Shown: in pieces, positions 1 to 7,600 of the stretch
Numbering within the stretch: position 1 is the stretch's first letter
Layout: each line of letters opens with the position of its first letter
DNA from: Streptomyces sparsogenes
Lineage (GTDB): Bacteria; Actinomycetota; Actinomycetes; Streptomycetales; Streptomycetaceae
NCBI RefSeq assembly: GCF_001704635.1
Contig: NZ_MAXF01000097.1
Coordinates: 1-35,162, forward strand
Direction of reading: 5' to 3'
Length of the DNA stretch: 35,162 bases
Notes under the pieces: generated by a model
Databases searched by the model: none
The model's input: the letters and a program-made list of their open reading frames with translations, nothing else
What the model was told of the DNA's origin: nothing
Position numbers and translations under genes: made by a program

Positions 1-118
1 CGCGAGGAGCGGCGGCCTGGGCGCCGGTGGCGGCGAGGGTGGCCGTACCACCGGTGGCTATCAGCCCACAGGTGGCGACGAGCGCGAGTCTGCGGGAGCG
101 CTTGGACTTCTTCTTCAT
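1..118 (-). CDS. Secreted protein, N-terminal signal peptide only (cut by window edge)
   Basis: The gene starts with ATG at 118 on the minus strand and runs off the left edge, so only 39 codons are visible. They encode a classic Sec signal peptide: a Lys/Arg-rich start (MKKKSKRSRR), a hydrophobic core (LALVATCGLIATGGTATLAATG) and a likely AQA cleavage site before AAPR. A GGAGGA ribosome site lies about 8 bases upstream of the ATG. The mature protein is outside the window, so its function cannot be read. A promoter-like pair and two adjacent palindromes upstream suggest tight control. One palindrome resembles operators I recall for ROK-family repressors of Streptomyces secreted glycosidases, so an extracellular hydrolase is a reasonable guess and no more. 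Confidence 0.8.
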   Translation of the reverse strand, partial: MKKKSKRSRRLALVATCGLIATGGTATLAATGAQAAAPR

Positions 119-212
119 GGGGGGTGTCCTCCGGGACAACACGCGCAACGAGGGCGACAGGGGAGCATACGTGCACCGAACAGCTGTCCATTGAGCGGGG
201 TTGCGGACGTGA

Positions 213-242
213 ACGCTAGCGAGTGGTGCGGTCGGCCGACAA
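213..242 (-). promoter_or_regulatory. Putative promoter of the secreted-protein gene
   Basis: Read on the minus strand, TTGTCG (242-237) and TAGCGT (218-213) are separated by 18 bases, matching the vegetative sigma pattern of Streptomyces. The -35 box overlaps the palindrome at 236-250. The -10 hexamer is identical to the one proposed for the PL9 pectate lyase at 33377-33382. Confidence 0.45.
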
Positions 243-267
243 GATGTCGGATAGGAAAGTTTCCTAT
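236..267. promoter_or_regulatory. Two adjacent palindromes, candidate operators
   Basis: CCGACA-AGA-TGTCGG (236-250) is followed without a gap by ATAGGAAAGTTTCCTAT (251-267), a palindrome with 8-bp arms around a single G. The second is AT-rich against a very GC-rich background. It resembles the AGGAAA-TTTCCT operators I recall for ROK-family regulators such as CsnR of chitosanase genes; that recollection is unchecked. Both sites lie at or just upstream of the -35 of the secreted-protein gene. Because they follow the stop of the response-regulator gene (313), a terminator role is a weaker alternative. Confidence 0.5.
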
Positions 268-312
268 TGCTCTACGGGCAGGAGTCCGGGGGTCGGCTCG
301 CGCCGTGGTCGC

Positions 313-1044
313 TCAGTCCGCGTGGTGCGCGGTCAGCCAGCGGTAGACCAGCTCCGGGCGGCCGACCTGCCCGTACTGCGGGGCCCGCGCCGCGCGTCCC
401 GCCTCGACCAGGTGCTCCAGATAGCGGCGCGCGGTGATCCGCGAGATCCCCACCGCCTCGGCCGTCGAGGCGGCGGAGATGCCCTCCTCGGCGGCGCGCA
501 GCGTGTCGGTCACGGCCTGAAGGGTGGCCGGGGTCAGCCCCTTGGGCAGCTCGGCCGGCTGCGGCGCGCGCAGCGCGGCCAGCGCGCGGTCCACCTCGTC
601 CTGTCCGCTGGCCTCGCCCACGCTCGCGCGGAACTCCGCGTAGCGCAGCAGCCGGTCCCGCAGCGTTGCGAAGGTGAACGGTTTGAGGACGTACTGCACC
701 ACCCCGAGCGAGACGCCTTCCCGGACCACCGCGAGGTCGCGGGCCGAGGTCACCGCGATGACGTCCGCGGTGTGGCCCGCCGCGCGCAGCCCCCGCACGA
801 GCTGCAGCCCGTGTCCGTCGGGCAAATACAGATCCAGGAGCAGGAGATCGGCGGGCGTCCGCTCCAGCAGGCGCTGCGCCTCGCCGCGCGTCCGCGCCGC
901 GCCGACGACGGTGAAGCCGGGGACGCGCTCGACGTACATCCGGTGTGCGTCGGCGGCGACGGGGTCGTCCTCGACCACGAGGACCCGGATCGGACCGGGC
1001 GGCGCCGGGTTCGGCGGCGCCGGGTTCGGCTGCGCCGGGCTCAT
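313..1044 (-). CDS. Response regulator, CitB/DcuR/DctR family
   Basis: This 243-aa protein has an N-terminal receiver domain (about 19-135) with the acidic pair D26/D27, the likely phospho-acceptor D71 in LLLLDLYLPDG, T99 and K121. The C-terminal winged HTH (about 165-240) has the GISRITARRYLEHLVEAG signature of citrate/C4-dicarboxylate regulators. It is co-transcribed with the kinase upstream: its ATG (1044) overlaps the kinase stop as ATGA. The divergent neighbour is a DctA-type transporter, so the likely role is activating dicarboxylate uptake when the kinase detects substrate. The first 18 residues are an unusual Asn/Pro/Ala-rich leader encoded by a 15-bp tandem repeat. Confidence 0.93.
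   Translation of the reverse strand: MSPAQPNPAPPNPAPPGPIRVLVVEDDPVAADAHRMYVERVPGFTVVGAARTRGEAQRLLERTPADLLLLDLYLPDGHGLQLVRGLRAAGHTADVIAVTSARDLAVVREGVSLGVVQYVLKPFTFATLRDRLLRYAEFRASVGEASGQDEVDRALAALRAPQPAELPKGLTPATLQAVTDTLRAAEEGISAASTAEAVGISRITARRYLEHLVEAGRAARAPQYGQVGRPELVYRWLTAHHAD
1001..1042 (-). repeat. 15-bp tandem repeat at the start of the response-regulator gene
   Basis: GGCGCCGGGTTCGGC occurs at 1001-1015 and again exactly at 1016-1030, with a degenerate third copy at 1031-1042. In the coding sense it produces the repeated PNPAP residues before the receiver domain. The period is a multiple of three, so copy-number change would lengthen or shorten the leader without breaking the frame. 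Confidence 0.8.
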
Positions 1045-2708
1045 CGGGCGGATTCCTCTCGGGGCGCGGTGTCGGCCAGGGGTGCCGCTCCGTCCCCCTC
1101 CGCCGGGTCGGTCAGGGGCAGGCGGACCGTGAACTCCGCGCCGCCGTCCGCCGCCCGGGAGACCTCGATCGTGCCGCCGTTGCGGGACACCGCCTGCCGG
1201 ACCAGGGCGAGCCCCAGCCCGCGGCCCGGGGACTTGGTGCTCCAGCCCCGCCCGAAGGCGTCCTCGACCGCCGCCGGGTCAAGACCGGCGCCCGTGTCGC
1301 GTACGCACAGCGTCAGCTCGCCGCCCGCCGCGCGGGCGGTGACCGTGACCCGGGCGCTGCGGGCCGCGCCGCGGCCGGCGCCCTCGGCGGCGGCGTCCGT
1401 GGCGTTGTCGATGAGATTGCCGAGGATCGTCACCAGGTCGCGGGCCGGGAGGCCGGGTGGCAGCAGCCCGTCGTCGATACGGCTGTCGGGGGCCAGGACG
1501 AGTTCCACGCCGCGCTCGTTGGCCTGGGCGGCCTTGCCCAGCAGCAGGGCGGCCAGCACCGGCTCGGCGACGGCCCCCACCACCTGGTCGGTGAGCACCT
1601 GCGCCAGCTCCAGTTCGGCGGTGGCGAAGTCCACCGCCTCCTCGGCGCGCCCCAGCTCGATCAGGGAGACGACGGTGTGCAGCCGGTTGGCGGCCTCGTG
1701 GGCCTGGGAGCGCAGGGCCTCGGTGAAGCCGCGTACGGAGTCCAGCTCGCCCGACAGCGCCTGGAGCTCGGTGTGGTCGCGCAGCGTGACGACGGTGCCG
1801 CGCTGTTCTCCGCTGCTGACCGGGGAGGTGTTGACGACCACGACCCGCTCGGCGGTCAGGTGCAGCTCGTCCACGCGCGGCTCGGCGGCGAGCAGGGCGC
1901 CGGTCAGCGGCGGGGGCAGGCCGAGGTCGGCCACGTACCGGCCGACCGAGTCCCCGGAGAGGCCGAGCAGCTCCCGTCCGGCGTCGTTGATCAGCGCGAT
2001 CCGCCGCCGGCCGTCGAGCATCAGCAGCCCTTCCCGTACGGCGTGCAGCGCGGCCTGGTGGTAGTCGTGCATCCGGCTCAGCTCGGTGGCGTTCATGCCG
2101 TGGGTGTGGCGGCGCAGCCGGGCGTTGATGACGTAGGTGCCGATGCCGCCGATCGTCAGCGCGGCGAACGCGACGGCGAGCAGCGCCAGCATCTGGCGGC
2201 GCACCTGCGCGCTGATGGTGTCCACGGTGATGCCCGCGCTGACCAGCGCGGTGATCCTGCCCCCGGCCCGCGCGTCCCGTACCGGGGCCACCACGCGCAC
2301 GGACGCGCCCAGGGTGCCGGTGTACGTCTCGTCGAAGATGTGGCCGCGCAGCGCGGGCCCGGTGTTGCCGAGGAACTTCTCCCCTATGCGGTCCGGGTCG
2401 GGGTGGGTCCAGCGGATCCCGCGCGGATTCATGATCGTGACGAAGGCGACCCCGGTGTCGCGGCGCACCCGCTCGGCGTACGGCTGGAGCCGGGCGGTGG
2501 GGTCGTCGGAGCGTACGGCCTCGGCGACGGCGGGGGAGTCTGCGACCGCGGTGGCGGCGGCGGTGGCCTGGCGGCGGGCGGACTCCTCCGCCTGGCTCCG
2601 CCCGGAGACGTACGAGAAGATCGCGCATCCGGCCACCACGGCGGCGACCAGGACGACCTGCATCGCGAACAGCTGGCCTGCCAGGCTCCGGGGGCGGGGG
2701 ACGCGCAT
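1041..2708 (-). CDS. Sensor histidine kinase, CitA/DcuS/DctS family
   Basis: The protein is about 555 aa. TM1 follows the N-terminus (SLAGQLFAMQVVLVAAVVAGCAIF read in part). Then come a periplasmic-type PDC/CitA sensor domain of about 125 residues, TM2 (about 175-195), a cytoplasmic PAS domain (about 215-310), a Spo0B-like dimerisation helix with the phospho-acceptor His in SQAHEAANRLHTVVSLIELG, and an HATPase domain with N box (GNLIDNATDA), G1 (DTGAGL) and G2 (GRGLGLALV). The external PDC-like domain suggests a carboxylate ligand. The stop overlaps the regulator start (ATGA). No start has a clear ribosome site: ATG 2708 fits the family N-terminus, and ATG 2726 would add six residues and give an almost leaderless message. 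Confidence 0.9.
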   Translation of the reverse strand: MRVPRPRSLAGQLFAMQVVLVAAVVAGCAIFSYVSGRSQAEESARRQATAAATAVADSPAVAEAVRSDDPTARLQPYAERVRRDTGVAFVTIMNPRGIRWTHPDPDRIGEKFLGNTGPALRGHIFDETYTGTLGASVRVVAPVRDARAGGRITALVSAGITVDTISAQVRRQMLALLAVAFAALTIGGIGTYVINARLRRHTHGMNATELSRMHDYHQAALHAVREGLLMLDGRRRIALINDAGRELLGLSGDSVGRYVADLGLPPPLTGALLAAEPRVDELHLTAERVVVVNTSPVSSGEQRGTVVTLRDHTELQALSGELDSVRGFTEALRSQAHEAANRLHTVVSLIELGRAEEAVDFATAELELAQVLTDQVVGAVAEPVLAALLLGKAAQANERGVELVLAPDSRIDDGLLPPGLPARDLVTILGNLIDNATDAAAEGAGRGAARSARVTVTARAAGGELTLCVRDTGAGLDPAAVEDAFGRGWSTKSPGRGLGLALVRQAVSRNGGTIEVSRAADGGAEFTVRLPLTDPAEGDGAAPLADTAPREESAR

Positions 2709-2731
2709 GCCACACAGTGTGCACATGGCCG

Positions 2732-2745
2732 TTTCGTGAACGAAA
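2732..2745. promoter_or_regulatory. Palindrome in the kinase/transporter divergent region
   Basis: TTTCGT-GA-ACGAAA is a perfect inverted repeat. It lies about 12 bases upstream of the proposed -35 of the transporter promoter, and 6 bases from the upstream ATG candidate of the kinase gene. That placement suits an activator site for the CitB-type regulator, which could also autoregulate the kinase operon. Inferred from position and symmetry only. Confidence 0.45.
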
Positions 2746-2756
2746 TGAACGGAAGG

Positions 2757-2786
2757 GTGACCGCCGTCACAGGCGGGGTGCATAGT
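2757..2786 (+). promoter_or_regulatory. Putative promoter of the dicarboxylate transporter
   Basis: GTGACC (2757-2762) and CATAGT (2781-2786) are separated by 18 bases, each matching four of six consensus positions. A start near 2793 would give a leader of about 78 bases. The weak boxes and the palindrome just upstream fit an activator-dependent promoter. Confidence 0.35.
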
Positions 2787-2870
2787 CCTCGGGACCGTCC
2801 AGGGTGAAGTGCGAGCCGTACGTCGCATCAGCCGGGACAGCTGGACGGCAGAGCAGAAGGGGGCAGCACC

Positions 2871-4310
2871 GTGGCTGCGCAGACCTCGCCGCCCGATTCC
2901 GTGGGTACGGATGCCGGGCGGCCGAAGAAGGACCGGATTCACTTCCTCTACATCGCGGTGATCGCCGCGGTCGGGCTCGGCATCCTGGTGGGCTTCGCCG
3001 CCCCCGATACGGCCGTGGAGCTGAAGCCGCTCGGCACCGGCTTCGTGAATCTGATCAAGATGATGATCTCGCCGGTCATCTTCTGCACGATCGTGCTCGG
3101 CGTGGGTTCGGTGCGGAAGGCCGCGAAGGTCGGCAAGGTCGGTGGCCTCGCGCTCGGCTACTTCCTGCTGATGTCGACCGTGGCGCTCGCCATCGGCCTG
3201 GTCGTCGGCAACATCATCGAGCCGGGAAGCGGGCTGCACCTGACCCACGAGGCGGCGCAGGCCGGGCAGGGCCAGGCGGAGGGTGCCCACGAGTCCACCA
3301 CGGACTTCCTGCTCGGGATCATCCCGACCACGATCGTCTCCGCCTTCACCGTGCCCGAGGTGCTGCAGACCCTGCTGGTCGCGCTGCTGGTCGGCTTCGC
3401 GCTGCAGGCCATGGGCAAGAGCGGCGAGCCGGTGCTGCGCGGGATCGGCCACATACAGCGGCTGGTGTTCCGGGTGCTGGCCATGATCATGTGGGCGGCG
3501 CCGGTGGGTGCCTTCGGCGCGATGGCGGCGGTGGTCGGCGAGACGGGCGTGGACGCGCTGAAGTCGCTCGCCGTCATCATGATCGGCTTCTACATCACCT
3601 GTGCGCTGTTCGTGTTCCTCGTGCTCGGCACGGTCCTGCGGCTGGTCTCGGGCGTGAGCATCTTCTCGCTGCTGAAGTACCTGGCCCGCGAGTTCCTGCT
3701 GATCGTGTCGACCTCGTCGTCGGAGTCCGCGCTGCCGCGCCTGATCGCCAAGATGGAGCACGCGGGCGTCAGCCAACCCGTCGTGGGCATCACCGTGCCG
3801 ACCGGCTACTCGTTCAACCTGGACGGCACCGCGATCTACCTGACCATGTCCTCCCTGTTCATCGCCGAGGCCATGGGCAACCCGCTGTCGCTCGGCGAGC
3901 AGATATCCCTGCTGGCGTTCATGATCATCGCGTCGAAGGGCGCGGCGGGCGTGACCGGCGCGGGCATGGCCACGCTGGCCGGCGGTCTCCAGTCGCACCG
4001 GCCGGACCTGGTGGACGGCGTCGGCCTGATCGTCGGCATCGACCGCTTCATGAGCGAGGCACGCGCCCTCACCAACTTCGCGGGCAACGCGGTCGCGACC
4101 GTCCTGGTCGGCACCTGGACCAAGGAGATCGACAAGGAGCGCATGCGGGAGGTGCTCGCCGGGCGGCTGCCGTTCGACGAGACGACGCTGTCCCCCGACG
4201 GGCACGGCGTGGAGGCCGCGGACGACTCGGACGACTCGGACGGCGCGGGCTCGGCCGTGCCGGAGCGGCGCGGCGGCCCGGACACGGCGAAGGAGCACGC
4301 CGCCCTCTGA
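2871..4310 (+). CDS. dctA: Cation:C4-dicarboxylate symporter, DctA type
   Basis: This 479-aa membrane protein belongs to the DAACS (glutamate/dicarboxylate symporter) family and probably imports succinate, fumarate or malate with protons or Na+. Family motifs are clear: the Ser-rich hairpin VSTSSSESALPR (279-290), NLDGT (316-320), the second hairpin SKGAAGVTGAG (355-365), and DRFMSEARALTNFAGNAVAT (391-410), which is typical of dicarboxylate rather than glutamate carriers. GTG at 2871 is preceded by AGAAGGGGG. The hydrophilic C-terminal tail is Asp-rich. It is divergent from a CitAB/DctSR-like two-component system, the usual regulatory arrangement for this transporter, and is followed by a strong hairpin. 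Confidence 0.95.
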   Translation: MAAQTSPPDSVGTDAGRPKKDRIHFLYIAVIAAVGLGILVGFAAPDTAVELKPLGTGFVNLIKMMISPVIFCTIVLGVGSVRKAAKVGKVGGLALGYFLLMSTVALAIGLVVGNIIEPGSGLHLTHEAAQAGQGQAEGAHESTTDFLLGIIPTTIVSAFTVPEVLQTLLVALLVGFALQAMGKSGEPVLRGIGHIQRLVFRVLAMIMWAAPVGAFGAMAAVVGETGVDALKSLAVIMIGFYITCALFVFLVLGTVLRLVSGVSIFSLLKYLAREFLLIVSTSSSESALPRLIAKMEHAGVSQPVVGITVPTGYSFNLDGTAIYLTMSSLFIAEAMGNPLSLGEQISLLAFMIIASKGAAGVTGAGMATLAGGLQSHRPDLVDGVGLIVGIDRFMSEARALTNFAGNAVATVLVGTWTKEIDKERMREVLAGRLPFDETTLSPDGHGVEAADDSDDSDGAGSAVPERRGGPDTAKEHAAL

Positions 4311-4349
4311 CCCGCTCCGCCCGTGCGGCGCGCACCGCACGCACGGCCG

Positions 4350-4387
4350 GCGCGGCCCTGCCCTCCTGAATCGGGGCAGGGCCGCGC
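4350..4387. terminator. Convergent terminator after dctA
   Basis: GCGCGGCCCTGCC (4350-4362) pairs perfectly with GGCAGGGCCGCGC (4375-4387). One more C-G pair closes a 10-base loop. It lies 40 bases after the transporter stop and 5 bases from the stop of the small minus-strand gene at 4393, so it can end transcription from both sides. Confidence 0.85.
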
Positions 4388-4392
4388 TCGTT

Positions 4393-4536
4393 TCACCCCC
4401 CGCCCGCGGACCTCGCGGGGACGTGGACGACCCCCGTCGCCGTCTCCGCGTGCACCCCCGGGAAGACGGGGAGCAGCGGGGCGGCCAACAGGGCGACCCC
4501 CAGGACCGCCGTGGCGATCCGCCCCCAAAGAGACAT
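4393..4536 (-). CDS. Small secreted or membrane peptide, 47 aa, unknown function
   Basis: This short frame was read by hand. ATG at 4536 is preceded by a strong purine-rich ribosome site (GGAGGGAAGGGAG, ending about 7 bases before the ATG), and the stop is TGA at 4393. The product begins MSLWGRIATAVLGVALLAAP, a hydrophobic helix that could be a signal peptide (possible cut after VHA) or a membrane anchor, and ends in a Gly-rich tail (RSAGGG). A terminator hairpin follows the stop. It is divergent from the large HTH-nSTAND-WD40 gene. I recognise no family. The good ribosome site, signal-like start and terminator argue that it is real, but its brevity keeps confidence moderate. Confidence 0.5.
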   Translation of the reverse strand: MSLWGRIATAVLGVALLAAPLLPVFPGVHAETATGVVHVPARSAGGG

Positions 4537-4672
4537 GCGTCCGGCTCCCTTCCCTCCGCCACGTCCTCACCCCCGTGGAAGACGTACGGTCCACTCCAGC
4601 GGCCCGGCGGTTGTTCGGCAGCCCCCGCCGCCGTACGGAACAATGGGAAGAGCGTCTGACGGGGGGTGGAGC

Positions 4673-7600
4673 ATGGGCCGTCGGGAGACTCCGCTGGATC
4701 CGAGCGCGGGCCCGGTCCAGCGTTTCGCCTACGAGCTGCGCAAGTTGCGGACCGAGGCGGGCGGGCCGACCTATCGGTCCATGGCCCAGAGAGCCCCGTA
4801 CTCCGTCACCACGCTGTCCCAGGCCGCCGCGGGAGAACAACTCCCCTCGCTGCGGGTCACCCTCGCGTATGTGGAGGCGTGCGGTGGCGACCGGGCCGAA
4901 TGGGAGGCCCGCTGGCGCGAGGCCGCGGAGGAGGTGGCCGGCCGCCCCGCCGAGGACGAGGACGCCACCCCGCCGTACCGCGGCCTGGCCCGCTTCGAGC
5001 CGGGCGACCACGACCGCTTCTTCGGCCGCGACCAACTCCTCGCCGAGCTGCTGGAGTTGGTGGCCGAGAGGAGGTTCGTCGCCGTCTTCGGCCCCTCGGG
5101 CAGCGGCAAGTCCTCGCTGCTGCGGGCCGGCCTGATCCCCGCCCTGCGCGACGGCGCGCCGACCGTGCCGCGCCCGGCCGTGATCCGCGTCCTCACCCCG
5201 GGCGACCGCCCCCTGCGCACCCACGCCGCCGCACTCGCCCCGCTCGGCTCCGACAAGGGCGGCGGGGACGGGGACACCTGGCTGGTGGTCGACCAGTTCG
5301 AGGAGGTCTTCACCCTCTGCCGGGACCCGGCGGAGCGCGCCGGGTTCATCGAGCGGCTGCTGTCCGCCTGGGACGAGAACAGCCGGCTGCGCGTGGTCCT
5401 CGGCGTACGGGCCGACTTCTTCGGCCGCTGCGCCGAACACCGGGAGCTGACCGCGGCGCTGCGTGGCGCCACCTTGCTGGTCGGGCCGATGGGGCGGGCG
5501 GAGCTGCGGGAGGCGATCGTCAAGCCGGCCGCCGCGGAAGGTCTGATCGTCGAACGGGCGCTGACCGCCAGGATCGTCGAGGAGGTCGCCGACGAACCCG
5601 GCGGTCTGCCCCTGATGTCCCACGCCCTCCTGGAGACCTGGCGCCGCCGCCGGGGCCGGACGCTGACCGAGGAGGCGTACGAGGAGGCGGGCGGCGTCCG
5701 GGGGGCCATCGCCCTGACCGCGGAACGGGTGTACGGGGAGCTGAGCGAGCGGCAGCTGGAGGCCGCCCGGCGGATCATGCTCCGGCTGATCACCCCGGGC
5801 GAGGGGGCCCAGGACACGCGGCGCCCGGTGGACCGGGAGGAGTTGGGGCTGGACCCGGCGGAACGGGGGCCGGGCCCCGGCGGCACCGCCCACGATTCCG
5901 CCCGGGGCCCCGACACCGACCCCGGCCCCGACACCGGCAGCACTCCCGACACCGGTGCCGACACCGCACCCCGTCCCGGCGCGGCCGGCGACACCGCCCT
6001 GGTGCTGGAACGCCTCGTGCGGGCCCGGCTGGTCACCCTCGACGAGGGCACGGTCGACCTCGCCCACGAGGCGCTGATCACGGCCTGGCCCCGGCTGCGC
6101 GGCTGGATCGACGAGGACCGCCAGCGGCTGCGGACGCACCGCAAGCTGACCGAGGCCGCCCGGGCCTGGGAGGAGCTGGGGCGGGACCCCGGCGCGCTCT
6201 ACCGGGGCGCGCGGCTGGCGGAGGCGTGGGAGGCGTTCGGCGAGCCGGGCCGGTCGGACGAACTCACCGCGGCCGAACGGGACTTCCTGATGGCCAGCCG
6301 GGCGGCGGGCACGCGCGAGCGCCGGCGGCTGCGGGCGTTCGCGGGCTCGATGGCGTTGCTGCTGGTGCTGGCGCTGGTGGCCGGGGTGGTGGCGTGGCAG
6401 CAGAACAGGGCGGGTGAGCAGCGGCGCGCGGAGGCCACCTCCCGCCGGATCGCGTCCGTCGCGGACAACATGCGGTACGCGGACCCGGTGACGGCGCTGC
6501 GGCTGAGCGTCGCCGCGTGGAAGATCAGCCACACGGCGGAGGCGAGATCCGCGCTGCTGGGGGCGGTGGCGCAGCGCGAGCGGGACACCTTCACCGCCAC
6601 CGGGGTCGGGGCGAATGACGTGGCGTCGCTGAGCGCCGACGGCCGTACGCTCGTCACCTCCGACGGGCAGAAGGGCCGGACGGTGGCCTGGGATGTGCTC
6701 ACCCACCGCCGGATCGGCTCGTTCAGGACGAGCGACGAGTCGGAGACCGTGACGGCCGTCTCCCCGGACGGGCGGCAGGTGGTGACGGACGGGGAGAGCG
6801 GGTTGCAACTGCGGGACCGCGCCTCCGGCCGGCCCATCGGCCCTCGTTTCCCCTCCGGGAACGGTGAGGTCTCCTTCGGACCGAGTGGACACACCCTCCT
6901 CGTCGAGGACGGACACCGGCTCCGGCTGTGGGACATCCGGCACCGCCATGTCCTGTTCCAGCGCGCCGGCGAGACCATGCGGCAGCCGGCGCTCAGCGCG
7001 GACGACCGGAGGCTGGCGCTGTGTTCGGACCAGGACGAGCTGGAGGTGTGGGACGTCCCCGCGCACCGCCGGATACGTACGCTCCCGGCCGCCGCCTCGC
7101 GCCTGGCCTGCCCTTCGGGTGAGGACAGCGACGGCGTGGAACTCGTACTCACTCCGGACGGCGGGAAGCTGCTGGTCAGCACCGTGAAGGGGGTCCGCGA
7201 CTGGGCGCTGGACTCCGGAAGGGAGCTGCCGGGCATCTCCCACGCCGGGCTCTGGTACCTCGCCCCCAGCCGTGACGGGCGGCTGCTGGCGGCCACGGAT
7301 GACCAGGAGGTCCTGATGTGGCGGATCGACAGCCCCGCCAGGCCGGTCTACCGCCACCCCTTGGCGGGGCGGCAGATCGCCGGTCTCTGGCTGGACGCGG
7401 ACCACGGGGTGATCCGCTACCAGGAGGGCGAGGGCATGGGGGGCGACACGGTGCGCACCCTCCACCTCGGAGGCGCCACAGCCGCCGGATGGGGGCCGAA
7501 GCGGGACGGGGAGGCCCTGTTCAGCCCCGACGCGAGCCTGATCGCGGAGGTACGGACCTCGGGGCGGCGGAAACGGATCGAGCTGCGGCACACCGGCGAC

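Noticed and set aside
1041..4643. A 1200-codon open minus-strand frame through the transporter gene
   Set aside because: Only its last part is a protein family (the kinase). The rest is antisense to dctA with Arg/His/Gln-rich, non-protein-like composition, typical of high-GC shadow frames.
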